A DNA stretch of 64,000 nt from Pisaster brevispinus (GCA_023634235.1 JAMKCF010000002.1:5757222-5821221); one strand, 5' to 3'; positions 43,539 through 55,120 are shown, counted from the first letter of the stretch. Numbers and translations: made by a program. Notes: generated by a model not told the origin, from the sequence alone.

Positions 43539-43802
43539 GTGTCGTGGCCGAGCGGTCTAGTGCATCGGTCTCGGGTTTTGATGGCTGAAATCATCAGAGT
43601 GTGGGTTCGATTCCGGGGCATGATACGTTTGTCCCTGGGCGAGACACCTAGCCATAATTGCTTCTCTTAACCCAGGTGTATAAATGGCGGGAGCCTGCAA
43701 GGGCTGAGACAGTATTGTGTTGGATTTACCCATTGGCACTAACTTAAGCAGCTTGGGGTTGTATGCTCCCCAGGGATCAACTCCCTGGGGAGCATACAAC
43801 CC
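43539..43802 (+). mobile_element. tRNA-derived SINE, family 2 (block H copy) with a 21-bp hairpin
   Basis: Same insertion as 32131. Its 3' end carries an extra inverted copy of the terminal sequence: arms 43756-43776 and 43782-43802 are perfect complements around a 5-nt loop. F and I lack the inverted copy, so it arose after duplication, probably by template switching. Confidence 0.85.
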
Positions 43803-44127
43803 TGATCTGTCTCAACGACAAAGTACCTGGATCTAACTTGTATACTATAAAAGGTGGTCAAAAACCCATAAAAAATATATATATAATGAAGTTACAAAGT
43901 ATACTTGTATTATTTTGTATTTCAGCATTTTTTCTATATGTCAATTGATTTTGATAGAGTATAGGAAACATAGATAGCCACTTGCTAATGTTCATAGCCA
44001 CGCCGTTTTAAAATCCCATCGCGGTTTTTATCCAGGATTAACCTTGATATTCCAAATGTTTGCGTTGTTGTTTAATTCTCTTCTTGCTTTATATTCGGAA
44101 ATTGTAGAAAAAGGAGACTTTTATGTA

Positions 44128-45231
44128 GTAAATTTATACACATCCTAACCCTGATGTACTTTTTCCAACGGTGAATTCAGAGCTTAAAAATGTCAATGAG
44201 TGGCTTAAAGCCAATAGGTTGTCTCTTAACATTAAGAAAACTAACTTTATGTTTTTCAGTAAAAAACACAATTTCCATAAACAGAATGTCTTTATTGATA
44301 ACACACCTATCGAGAACACTGATTGTGTAAAATTTTTAGGATTGTATATTGATCAATCTCTTTCTTGGAATAAGCAAATTAATAACACTTGCTCAATTAT
44401 TTCTAGAAATATTGGTGTTATCAACAAACTTAAAAAAAATGTCCCCAATAATATCTTATTCACTCTCTACAATGCTTTAGTTTTACCTTACATTAGTTAT
44501 GGCATCTTGGCATGGGGTAAATGTGGAATAGGTAAAATTAATAAAATTACTGCTCTTCAAAAAAGGGCACTTAGAATTATTAACCATACTGATTACCAGG
44601 CTCACAGCAATCCTTTATTTCATAAACACAAAACACTTTAAAGTCGGTGACATATATCTTTTACGTCTTGGGACCTTCATGCATCAGCTTCACAATAAAA
44701 AACTGCCTAGCACTATCTGTTCAATGTTCAGTAAAAATCGAGATATTCACGATCACTTCACTAGGCAGTGTACTGATTTTCATCATCCATATGCTCGTAC
44801 CACACTAGCTCAAAAAGGAGTCAAACATGAAGGGCCTAAGCTGTGGAATTCCTTGAATACCTCTCTGAGAAAAATACGCAGTTTATTCTTATTCAAACGG
44901 AAGTTAAAACTCAATTAATCAGCAAATATTTATAAGCAGGCTAACTTTTGTTCCAACCCCGAGTTTACTTTATACTAGCTATACCAATATCTAAGTTGTA
45001 ATTTAGTTGTAATAGTGTTTTCATATTGTTGTATTGTTCTTGTTTTGTTCTTGTATCGAGTGGGGTCTCTACTCGACAAGCTAATGCTTCTTGGAGACCT
45101 CCATCCTCACACAGTTATCTAGATTTCTTAATTATTATAATATAATGTAAATTACAATACATTGCTATTTCATCACTTATTCTTGTGTGTTGGACAAAAT
45201 GAAAGAAATGAATGAATGAATGAATGAATGA
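44128..45231 (+). mobile_element. L2/CR1-like LINE, 5'-truncated, private to block H
   Basis: The frame 44171-44641 reads LKNVNEWLKANRLSLNIKKT, FLGLYIDQSLSW, YISYGILAWG and LQKRALRII, the thumb and C-terminal region of a non-LTR reverse transcriptase. After a frame break, 44679-44918 continues with KLPSTICSMF and GPKLWNSL. The 3' end has TGAA/GAAT tetranucleotide repeats (45207-45231), as in L2-clade elements. Blocks F and I show the uninterrupted site (ACTTTTATGTAAAT.GGAAACGC). Confidence 0.85.
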
Positions 45232-45946
45232 AAACGCAGAGTGGATTATACTAACATAGACTATTCAAATCTCACGAGAATCCAAACGATCACATGAACA
45301 GTGGGTTTCCACGAATATTGCTTTAGCATGTGAATGAAAACAAATTTCGTGGTGTGAATCAGCACAACGTTCGAGTACACGGGAGATTTGAAATTCTGTG
45401 TTTTTTATAAATATATAATTTGACGGCACTCTGTTGACTATATCTGGTATAGCATCAGACGGTTGTATAGATACAAATTAGTGTCAAATAAGATTTATAA
45501 TTAATCATCGCAATGCTTAAATAATATTCCAGAACATTATTGATTTAATTTAAAATATACTGCACGCATATTTTGGTGTTACGTGGTGTTATTAACAAAT
45601 GGATTACAGTAAGGATTCGAAATAAAACAACTTGTACCGGAATTGAACAACTTTCTTTTTCATTCACTCCGAACTCACTGCATATTCACTTTAGCAGTAT
45701 TTGGTATGGCATCGTCATAGAGCTGACGAGTCTAAATCGATACTGGTTTTCATCCTGTACATCTAGACATAAACCATTGGTAAGATTGAAAATATAAATT
45801 TAGTTTACAGATTTAGACATAAACTTTAAATAAATGGTATAAAGCTGGTCATTGTGGAAAACTTTTCTTAAAATATATTTGCCTGAAATGCTACAGTTTT
45901 TTGGAAAATTAGTGTTTTACAGTTTTAATCTCGCGAGCCCAAACCA
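45232..45946. other. Block-shared non-coding DNA (block H)
   Basis: Collinear with 32720-33448 and 50808-51528. Nothing coding is seen. Confidence 0.5.
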
Positions 45947-46227
45947 GTGCCCAATTTCATAGCACTGCTTAACGGTAAGTAAAGTTTCGTGCTAACTATA
46001 GCAGAAAATGTTGCTTACGCGTAAGCTTTTTCACATGTAAGCAAGAACATAAGCAGGCATCTTGTGCGTTCACCATGGATTTGCATTGTTACGTCATTCA
46101 TTTTCATACAGTAAGCACCAGAAGGTTAGCGTGCCTGTTCATGTGCTTGCGGTTAGCAGCGCTATGAAATGGAAATTGCACAGTAAGCACAAAATCGGCC
46201 GTTAAGCAGCTCTATGAAATTGGGCCC
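45947..46227. mobile_element. GGGCCCAA-family MITE (block H copy)
   Basis: Same insertion as 33449-33972 but without the nested element. It ends CAGCTCTATGAAATTGGGCC. Confidence 0.8.
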
Positions 46228-47213
46228 TGATGTTAGGAAAAAGTGATGATGTTATACGCTATTTCCTTGTGACTCCACTGGGCGAACCCCACAAATAATG
46301 AGAAAACAGAGCGTCGGCCTAAATTATATTTTGTAGGCCCTCAAGATATTCTCTACTAGACAGATTTGAGCGCCCAATAAAAGGAAAACAGTGTTATAAA
46401 TGTTGCCCAGTTGTGACCCGGGGGTTGTTGAATTCCAGCTTGAGGTGTTTTGGATGACATAGGCCCTGAGATAAATGGTCCTATTTGCTGAGAGGTGTGG
46501 GGACATTTTTCAAGATTGATGCTCGGACGTTTGGTGTAGGGGTGTTCTTAGTTGGAGGGGAATAACTCGACGGGCCCAGGGACTCCTGAATTGAGCAGGG
46601 GGGTAATAGTTCATGAGTCAATTGATAATTTCCCATTAACAATAAACAGCTGTGAAACTTCTAAATATTTTCTGTTTTGTGTTGTACTGTTGAATATTCT
46701 GCACTGTATGTAATGGGCGTTTATTTAGTGGGGTGCACTCTGATGATGACCGACTGAGCCCAACTTTAAGGAGCTTGTTATTTGGGTCGCATTAAGTCTG
46801 GGTACCAGCCTTTGGCAATATCAATGTTGGCCGCGTGCTCCCTTCAGCCATTTGCTTTTAGATAAAGAGTATTCCGCATTGAGATATTATGCCATGCATG
46901 TTTCTAACTCGTCAATGGGCAGGGTGTGTAGGCATCGAGGAAGTAGATCGTGGCGTTTCATTAATTCCATACACTTTGTATCGACTCGTAATTTCTTGAT
47001 ATCTATTTATTTTCAAGATCTTACAAGGTGATGCTCCGGCATATTTATGTGATCTTGTGCATTTATATGCCCCAGGGCGTCGTGGCTTACGGTCTTCACA
47101 ACACAAACTCCTTCAGGAGAAAACGGCGAATCATCGATTGGAGGCGTGGGGGGAGGAGTTTTCAGAGTCAGCATTGAGGCTTTGGAACTCCCTACCTGAA
47201 ACTGTGAAACTTT
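46228..47213 (+). mobile_element. Block-shared DNA ending in a LINE 3' fragment (block H end)
   Basis: Collinear with 33973-34930. The right part (about 46800-47213) again encodes LINE C-terminal peptide pieces (ILQGDAPAYL, LRLWNSLPETVKL), now with extra small indels. No gene. Confidence 0.65.
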
Positions 47214-48080
47214 GAAACTGACAGAAGTGTGGTATAGCAAATCTTTGATCGTGTTAGTGAGTGTGTAGAGGTATTCTATAGTCACATTTCTTCTTAAGTT
47301 CAAACAATAAGGTTTCATGATTCATAATAATAAATGCAAGAATTTGAAACAAAATACGTAAATGAAGATGTTTGTTTCTGACCGTACTGACTTCCATCCG
47401 TAGGTCATGATTTAACTTTGAGGCGAATTGAGTGCATCAGTCCATCAAAGCGCCCTCTCATGATAAGATATAAAACTAAATTAACATGAAAAGTCTACTA
47501 CAATGCTAGCCCAAACATCTCACGTCACACTTGTGGATAAAGACAGGGGACCAGTCTACCACAATGCTACCTAGTTGGTTCGATGACTGAGCTTAACATA
47601 TTATAAAACTATCACATTTAATTTGACCCTTGCTGATCATTCTATAAGTTAAACTGAAGTTAGATTTAATTTGTCGTATAGACTTATTTAAAGTAATTCA
47701 ATTCCCTCACGTACACAAACGACTGTCATGTTAGCGTAAACAATTAACATAATAATGGTAGCAGTGCGAGAGGCAACACAATGCTTGTTGAATGTTCTGT
47801 CGTCTAGTTTTGCTTGAACTTGGGGCTGTAAGCTTCGATTGAATAAAGCGAATAGAATGATTGAAAAGATGGAATAGTTTTGATTATTGGAGTGCATTGG
47901 CACAGACGATTGGTATGAGGAAATGGTAAACAAGAGCTTGGTTAGAACCTACTGCCAGCAGTAGGCGTGGAGCTAACTGTGTGAATGTAACACTGTCAGA
48001 CTAAACTCCGAATATAGGCAGCGACGTTTTGAGAAAACACGGGAATCGGTGTCTTCCTTTGAGACAGGTCGTTATTAACA
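47214..48080. other. Group-2 5' flank of gene I
   Basis: Homologous to the flanks of F, G and H (shared text such as CCCTCACGTACACAAACGAC and TTGAATGTTCTGTCGTCTAG). It lies directly after the LINE fragment junction. No TATA box is evident. About 40 bases present in H before the start (about 41285-41320) are missing here. Confidence 0.5.
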
Positions 48081-49730
48081 ATGGATGGAAGGATCTCCGT
48101 GTATGTGTTGCTGGTGTGTGTTTGGTGTTCACTTGATACAGGCGGACTCCTGATGGTTGTCATTGCTGAACCAACAGTGTATGTGGTGCTCTTAACACCC
48201 GAGGCTGATCGTAAGGTGGGCGGGCAGGTTGATATGAGGTGTGTCGCTACAAACCTCGAATCGGATAACATCGTTGAATGGAAGACTGAAAACCCAGTGT
48301 TCTCTTTAAGGTGGAACGACACTACAATAACGACCAACAGACGGTTTATGTTCACTACAACATATCCACAGCTAGGGATGGTTGTTCAAGACTTCATGGT
48401 TACTGATCTGCAGATTGATGACTATGATGAATATGTTTGTAACGTCAATGACCCCTTAACAGGAGGCGGACACCTCGTAGTAGCTACATCCCGCGTAAAC
48501 CTATCAGCTCCATCGTATCCGATATGCTCCCCTTCTGGACCCATTACAGTTAACACCTTTAAACAGCTACGCATGAGATGTCTATCAGAGACAAATAACA
48601 CTGCAAATATAACAAAAACCCATCCAATGGCTGATCCAAGTAACTACTCCTGGACATCATCAAGTGTCGATGGTACGGATACATTATCATTGAATTTGAC
48701 TGTAACTGTTGCTGATGATGGTGTTGTATTTAACTGTTCTGTATTACAGGGGCCTGGTGCCGATAATATGATTTTTTCCTGTATCATCGGCCCAATCAGT
48801 GTGACGACTTCGACAGACGGCAATACAAATGTAACCGTAGTAACATCGCTCTTAACGGACACCCTACCACCAGCATCCAACTCAGCACTCGTTGCTGGGA
48901 CAGTCGGAGGAGGAGTAGCCGCACTACTTATAATCGTATTCCTCATCTTCATTTGCAGAAAACGACGTCATGGTCACCAGACTCAAAAAGACCCAATCCC
49001 AAAACCAAGAATAAATACTGAGTTTACACCAGGCCGTCCAGAACGACCTCCCAGTAGTTTCTTTGATCGGTCTGGAGTGGACATTCATGACCAAACACAG
49101 GACAGCCATCTCCAATACTCAGTCACTGAAACACCTGTACCCAAACCAGCTTCGTCCCCCACTAAGCCCCCGTCATCTGAACCAGTAGTATACGCCCAAC
49201 CAAACAGACACCAAAGTACAATCAGCACTCACAGCAGCGCAGGAGGGCGGTATTCAGAAAAAGCTGATGACGTCACATCCCACAACAATCCTGCCTTTAA
49301 TTCAACGGACTTGGATGGATCTGCTGAGCCGAACGCACCTGTGAAACCAGTAGCAAAGGTCAGGCCGTCCAAGACACCCAGAAAACCCCAGTCGTATCAA
49401 CCCAAATCAGAGCGACAGAGCAACCCACCTGGTACCACCAATCAAGACCAGATTCCCCTGTCACCCCCCAATGACATGTCCTCATCACCCCCTACTGACC
49501 ACGACGAATCCCACCCAGCACCCAGTAATCCTACCTATGCCCAAGTTTCCCGACCCAAGAGCAGCCCAGATCACATTGTCTACGCTGATTTGGATATGCT
49601 ATCAGACGGGGATCAAGATGGCGGACCCCGTCCGCAATCGCCATCTGATACAGTGACGTACGCGAGTGTGAAAATAAATCAAAACGGGAATCTCCCACGA
49701 TTATCCAGGACTGAAGTTTTCCGCATGTAA
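48081..49730 (+). CDS. Ig-superfamily receptor I with ITIM-like tail, stop-loss extension
   Basis: Intact 549-residue receptor, a close paralogue of H. Signal peptide MDGRISVYVLL...VVIA; Ig domain 1 C54, W67, C120; four-cysteine second domain (YPIC, MRC, FNC, SCIIGP); membrane helix about 269-292 followed by CRKRR. Tail: LQYSV, VYAQP, a proline patch PRKPQSYQP, TYAQV, IVYADL and Y527 VTYASV. The stop codon used by H (TAA after KIN) is CAA here (49680-49682), adding 16 residues (QNGNLPRLSRTEVFRM) translated from former 3' untranslated sequence. The extension has no known motif. Function is as for H (inference). Ig domain 1 differs from H mainly between the Trp and the second Cys. Confidence 0.9.
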   Translation: MDGRISVYVLLVCVWCSLDTGGLLMVVIAEPTVYVVLLTPEADRKVGGQVDMRCVATNLESDNIVEWKTENPVFSLRWNDTTITTNRRFMFTTTYPQLGMVVQDFMVTDLQIDDYDEYVCNVNDPLTGGGHLVVATSRVNLSAPSYPICSPSGPITVNTFKQLRMRCLSETNNTANITKTHPMADPSNYSWTSSSVDGTDTLSLNLTVTVADDGVVFNCSVLQGPGADNMIFSCIIGPISVTTSTDGNTNVTVVTSLLTDTLPPASNSALVAGTVGGGVAALLIIVFLIFICRKRRHGHQTQKDPIPKPRINTEFTPGRPERPPSSFFDRSGVDIHDQTQDSHLQYSVTETPVPKPASSPTKPPSSEPVVYAQPNRHQSTISTHSSAGGRYSEKADDVTSHNNPAFNSTDLDGSAEPNAPVKPVAKVRPSKTPRKPQSYQPKSERQSNPPGTTNQDQIPLSPPNDMSSSPPTDHDESHPAPSNPTYAQVSRPKSSPDHIVYADLDMLSDGDQDGGPRPQSPSDTVTYASVKINQNGNLPRLSRTEVFRM

Positions 49731-50236
49731 AGCTTTACGACAGTTAAATACTCTTTTGATTCTGAAATTCCTCCGTTACCATGTGTAATAATGAAACTAC
49801 TTGTACTAATGTCTGCCTACGAACATTGAGCATGAGTCATCAATTTGTGGTCCGTAACTCTTTCATCCAGGTTTTCAAAGCATGGTATGAACTTTTACTA
49901 GTACATGACATAGCGAAAACGGTGTTTAATATAGTTCTGTCGATTTGTATTGCTATTCTGCTACTAGAGTATTTGAAAGAGTTGACGCGTACAAAATGAT
50001 AGAGAAAAATGCAATTTGCAGAACTAAGAACATCGAAATACACAGTCAGTGTGTGTTGCACGAGCAGTGTCCTGTGTTTGTTGTATCATACGTTTCCTAA
50101 AAGACAAATATGTTAAATTGAGACTTTATGTTTATAAAATGATTGCATGATTTAAATCAGTGTACAAAACGTGCGTATTATAAATGCTAACAGTCTAGAA
50201 TTTAATCAGATTGTAAGCAGGTCACAAATATTAGCC
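49731..50236. other. Group-2 3' flank (block I)
   Basis: Near copy of 31562-32130 and 42969-43538. No gene seen. Confidence 0.5.
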
Positions 50237-50486
50237 GTGTCGTGGCCGAGCGGTCTAGTGCATCGGACTCGGGTCCTGATGACTGAAATCATCAGAGTGA
50301 TGTGGCTTCGATTCCGGGTCATGATACTTTGTGTCCCTGGGAGAGACACCTAGCCATAAATGCTTCTCTTAACACAGGTGTATACATGGCGGGAACCAGC
50401 AACGGCTGAGACAGTATTGTATTGGATTAACCCCTTAGCACTAACCTAAGCAGCTTGGGGTTGTATGCTCCCCAGGGAGTTGAGAC
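50237..50486 (+). mobile_element. tRNA-derived SINE, family 2 (block I copy)
   Basis: Same insertion as in F and H. The B box is slightly altered (GTGGCTTCGATTCCGGG). Confidence 0.8.
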
Positions 50487-51528
50487 AAAGTACCTAGATC
50501 TAACTTGTACTTAAAGTGATGGTCAAAACCCCATAAAAAATATATATATATAATGAAGTTACAAAGTATACTGTATTTCAGCATTTTTCTATGTGTCAAT
50601 CATTTGATTTTAATAGAGTATAAGAAATATAGATAGCCACTTGCTAATGTTCATAGCAACGCCATTTTAAAATTATATATAATCCATATGCTAAAGCGTG
50701 GTTTTTATCCGGGATTAACCTTGATATTCCAAATGCCTGCGTTGTTGTTTATTTATCTTCTTGCTTTATATTCGGAAATTGTAGAAAAAGGAGACTTTTA
50801 TGTAAATTGGAAACGCAGAGTTGGATTATACTAACATAGACTATTCAAATCTCACGAGAATTCGAAAGATCATATGAACAGTGGGTTTCCACGAATATTG
50901 CTTTAGCATGTGAATGAAAATAAATCTCGTGGTGTGAATCGGCACAACGTTTGAATAAACGCGAGGTTTGAAATTCTGTGATTGTTATAAATATACAATT
51001 TGACAGCATTCTGTTGACTATATCTGGTAGAGCATCAGACGGTTGTATAAATACAAATTAGTGTCCGAAAAGATTTATAATTAATCATCATAATGCTTAA
51101 ATAATATTCCAGAAAATTATTGATTCAATTTAAAATATAGTGCACGCATATTTTGGTGTTACGTGGTGTTATTATCAAATTGATTAATGTTTTAAGGATT
51201 TGAAATAAAACAATATGTACTGGAATTGAACAACTTTCTTTTTAATTCACTCGAAATTCACTTAAGCAGTATTCGGTAAGGCATCGTCATAGAGCTGACG
51301 AGTCTAAATCGATACCGGTTTTCATCCTGTGCATCTAGACATAAACCATTGGTAAGATTGAAAATATAAATTTAGTTTACATATTTAGACATAAACTATA
51401 AATAAAGGGTATAAAGCTGGTCATAGTGGAAAACTTCTCTTGAAATACTTTCGACTGAAATGCTACCGTTTTTTGAAAAATTAGTGTTTGACAGTTTTAA
51501 TCTCGCGAGCCCAAACCAGGGCCCAATT
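50487..51528. other. Block-shared non-coding DNA (block I)
   Basis: Collinear with 32369-33448, without the LINE. No gene. Confidence 0.5.
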
Positions 51529-51782
51529 TCATAGCGCTGCTTAACGGTACGCAAATTTTCGTGCTAACTATAGCAAACAATTTTGCTTAAGCGTAAGCGT
51601 ATTTCACAGATAAGCAAGAAAATTGGGCAGCCATCTTGCGCGTTTCACCATGGATTTGCATACAGTAAGCACCGGAAGGTTGGCATGCCTTGTCGTGTGC
51701 TTACAGTTAGCAGCGCTATGAAATGAAAATTGCACAGTAAGCACAAAATCAGCCGTTAAGCAGCTCTATGATTTTGGGCCCT
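51529..51782. mobile_element. GGGCCCAA-family MITE (block I copy)
   Basis: Same insertion as 33449 and 45947, without the nested element and with a small internal deletion. Confidence 0.8.
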
Positions 51783-52980
51783 GATGTTAGGAAAAAGTGA
51801 TGATGATGTTATACGCCATTTTCAATTGACTCCTAGGTGCACCCCACAAATAATGAGAAAACAATGCGTCGGCCTAAATTATATTTTGTAGGCCCTCAAG
51901 ATATTCTCTACTAGACAGATTTGAGCGCCCAATAAAAGGAAAACAGTGTTATAAATGTTGCCTAGTTGTGACCAAGGGGGTTGTTGAATTCCAGCTTGAG
52001 GTGTTTTGGATGACATAGGCACTGAGATAAATGGTCCTATTTGCTGAGAGGTGTGGGGACATTTTTCAAGATTGATGCTCGGACGTTTGGTGTAGGGGTG
52101 TTCTTTTTTCGAGGGGGAATAACTCGACGGGCACAGGGACTCTTCGTATTAAATTGAGCAGGGGATAATAGTTCAAGAGTCAATGGATAATTTCCCCTTA
52201 ACAGTAAAAAGCTGTGAGACTTCCATTTGTTTTCTCTATTTGTTATATATTTTTTAGCATTCTGCACGTTATGTCAATGGAGTTTATTTAGTGGGGTGCA
52301 GTCTGATGATGACCGACTGAGCCCAACTTTAACGAGCTTGTTATTTGAGTCGCATTAAGTCTGGGTACCAGCCTTTGGCAATATCAATGTTGGACGCGTG
52401 CTCCCTTCAGCCATTTGCTTTTAGATAAAGAGTATTCCGCATTGAGATATTATGCCATGCATGTTTCTAACTCGTCAATGGGCATGGTGTGTAGGCATCG
52501 AGGAAGTAGGTGGTGACAATTCATTAATTCCATGCACTTTGTATCGACTGGTAATTTCTAGATATCTAATTATTTCAAGATCTTACAAGGTGAAGATCCA
52601 GTGATCTTGTGCATATAATATGCCCCAGGGCGTCGTGGCCTACGGTCTTCATAACACAAACTCCTTCAGGAGAAACCGGCGAATCATCGATTGGGGGGGG
52701 GGCGAGTTTTCAGAGCGCAGCACCAAGGCTTTGGAACTCCCTTACTGAAACTGTGAAACTTTCAGACTCACTTGGCATATTCAAAGACAGTTTAATTCTC
52801 GTCTGCATAAAGAAGCATTTTGTTAACTCTTTTTTCTACTTGCGCAAAGCTACTTTCATTCTTTATTTTATTTATTTATTTTAGTAATTTTTATTTTTTT
52901 GCAGAGCAGCACCATGAGCGTCGCTTGCGGATACAGGCGCTTTTAAAGTTTCCATTATTATTACTATTATTATTACTTAG
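51783..52980 (+). mobile_element. Block-shared DNA with the complete LINE 3' end
   Basis: The frame at about 52609-52884 reads ...SFQSAAPRLWNSLTETVKLSDSLGIFKDSL, the LINE C-terminus. It is followed by a non-coding tail and an ATT-rich terminus (TTTCCATTATTATTACTATT, to about 52980). F and H copies are cut inside this element, so I keeps the fullest copy. Confidence 0.7.
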
Positions 52981-53904
52981 TTTCATATAGAGAAAAGAAT
53001 GCAAAGCTGTGTTTTTGCTTGTTCCATCTGTTTTGGGGCATTTAGGTTTGCTTTGTCGTTCCTTCCCCGCCTTTCACATCTTTGGACCCTCATGTTCAAC
53101 TCCCTTACCGGAGCTTTGCATTGATGAGTATTGGGTTTTCAGTCTCTTCATGGTTGCGTGGGTTTCAGTTTTCCCAGTCATAATTTTCCTGCCGCATCTA
53201 AAACAGATTTCTTCAACATCTTCTCATCACATATTACTTTTAGGCCTGCGGGTTACAGTGCTAGCTACGGAGGGTCCTTTGGTTTTATTACCAGAAAGAT
53301 AACATCATAACAACAACCTCGTATTCATATACGAGCATAATACAACAAATCTCGCATTCATTTAGAATAATGACAACAACCTCGTACTCATAAATTTTGT
53401 GACAATCCTAATAACAACCTCGTATTCATATACGATAATAATAACAACCTCGTAATCGTTCAACCGTTATAACAACCTCTTATTCATTTAGAATCCATAA
53501 TAACAACCTTGTGTTTATTCAGAATCATGATAGCAACCTCGTACTCATGGTAAATAAGATGGCTGGATGGTTTGCGATAAAGATCTATAGAATCGCGAAT
53601 GTACTATATCAAATCTGCAACAAACTATTACGCTATCGTGTTTGTGTGTGTTTTTTCGGTTTTTTTTATATAAGAATACAACCGTACTCAGTGGTATGTT
53701 GCAAACTGGCTTCCATTGCAAATAATAGCGTTCAAAAAACACTTCATACACCTAACACTTCAACGCCTCATACTTCAACACATTGAAATGAAGTACAATC
53801 TAGTCTAAACATGGAGAGATTGTTCGTGCTTCGTCGATGTTTGTGACGGGTCATATAGAAGTGGCATGACGTACACGGAAGTTCAACTAATTAACTAGTC
53901 AGTC
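52981..53904. other. Intergenic I-J with an irregular minisatellite
   Basis: About 52990-53070 matches 56865-56945 (block end). From about 53305 to 53550, AACAACCTCGTATTCAT-like units recur about seven times at irregular spacing. No gene seen. Confidence 0.5.
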
Positions 53905-54028
53905 AAGTACATGTACATTAAATCACTCTTACATTCCTACAAGCTGTGTGTCTGCTCATGCTATTTCATCCATCCTTATCCTCATCCAACTTCTTATCAA
54001 ACAACTTCAAGGAATCAGATTCAATACA
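53905..54028 (+). promoter_or_regulatory. Group-1 conserved 5' leader of gene J
   Basis: Plus-strand copy of the A/B/C/D leader (CAAGTACATGTACATTAAAT ... TTCAAGGAATCAGATTCAAT). J is the only group-1 leader in the plus-strand half. The upstream in-frame ATG (MSAHAISS) is retained. Confidence 0.55.
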
Positions 54029-55120
54029 ATGGATGAAAGGATCTCCATGTATGTGTTGCTGGTGTGTGTTTGGTGTTCACTTGATGCAGGCGGACTCCTG
54101 ATGAATGTCACTGCTGAACCAACAGTGTCTGCGGTGATCTTAACACCAGAGGCTGGTCGTACGGAGGGCGGGCAGGTTGATATGAGGTGTACCGCTACAA
54201 ACCTCGAGTCGGATCACATCGTGGTTTGGTCAAATGGAAATGGATATCTTCGTCGGAATGGCATCACTAACTCTGGGACCGATCAGCGCTTTATGTTCCA
54301 TACGGACAAGGCAGAAATTGGTTCCATTATTGAAAATCTGACAATCTCTGAGCTACACAAATCGGACACCGCTAGGTTTGTGTGTAATATCGTGTTTAGC
54401 TTGAATGATGGAACTGACCTCGTTGTAGCCACCGACAGCGTTACACTCTCGGTGTTATATTTCCCCGGTAACTCATTCCCGTCGTGTTCCCCAGCTGGGC
54501 CCATGACAGTCAAAAACGGGTCAATGTTAAATATGAAATGCTTATCTGAGCTTGGCAATCCAACCATCTCAATGGACATTTTCCCCATTTCTTCTTGTTA
54601 CAAATTGTCAGGATCACCCATTAATGGCTCCATTTCATGGTCATTAGACGTCCAGTTACTTTCTTGTGGTGTTAAATTTTCATTTGAATGTGTAATATCA
54701 TCCGATATTTACACCAATACACGCTCCTGTCTCATCGGGCCAATTGATGTGATAGGACAAGCTCCCCACCGCCCAGCCACCGTCCAGCCACCGGTGACTA
54801 CAAATCTTTTATTGGAGCCCTTCACATGGATTGTAGCGTTCGGTGTATCAATACTTCTCTTCATTCTGTCTCTCATTGTGGTTATCGGTCTCATCGTTCG
54901 CAACAACAAACTGAAATGTGACATCCAAGACATCACCGAAGTAGACATTGCAGCCACGGGCAGTGATGGTAATGAGCAGCAGCAGCAGCAGCTATCTTCT
55001 ACTCAAAGTGGCACGCGGAGCAAACACCGGAGACAGAAAACAGCTTCACCAGAAAATGTGTACTTCGATAATTCACCCCAGGAGTACGAAAACGTGCAGT
55101 ATCCAAAACTCGACTCTTGA
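54029..55120 (+). CDS. Ig-superfamily receptor J with short YENV/YPKL tail
   Basis: Intact 363-residue receptor from MDERISMYVLL. Signal peptide 1-29; Ig domain 1 C54, W67, C119, where the usual DxYxC reads DTARFVC; second Ig-like domain about 142-240 (FPSCSPAGPMTV, MKC, FEC, SCLIGPID) with extra cysteines at about 190 and 213; membrane helix about 266-290. The 73-residue tail is unrelated to the other types. It has a Gln run (about 316-321), a basic SKHRRQK, and then Y345 (VYFDN), Y353 (YENV, a GRB2-type YxN) and Y358 (YPKL). Y345, Y353 and Y358 are too close for an ITAM and only YPKL is ITIM-like. It is likely activating or adaptor-recruiting rather than classically inhibitory (inference). 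Group-1 leader, but located among group-2 blocks. Confidence 0.88.
   Translation: MDERISMYVLLVCVWCSLDAGGLLMNVTAEPTVSAVILTPEAGRTEGGQVDMRCTATNLESDHIVVWSNGNGYLRRNGITNSGTDQRFMFHTDKAEIGSIIENLTISELHKSDTARFVCNIVFSLNDGTDLVVATDSVTLSVLYFPGNSFPSCSPAGPMTVKNGSMLNMKCLSELGNPTISMDIFPISSCYKLSGSPINGSISWSLDVQLLSCGVKFSFECVISSDIYTNTRSCLIGPIDVIGQAPHRPATVQPPVTTNLLLEPFTWIVAFGVSILLFILSLIVVIGLIVRNNKLKCDIQDITEVDIAATGSDGNEQQQQQLSSTQSGTRSKHRRQKTASPENVYFDNSPQEYENVQYPKLDS

Larger units (their letters stand above)
40090..47213 (+). repeat. Segmental duplication block H
   Basis: Collinear with block F, plus a private LINE insertion (about 44128-45231). It contains intact receptor H. The 5' flank (40090-41366) includes the tRNA-like remnant at 40266-40345 and no gene. 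Confidence 0.8.

Noticed and set aside
44171..44918. Active retrotransposon
   Set aside because: Only the reverse-transcriptase C-terminal region remains, with a frame break and no endonuclease or catalytic motif.
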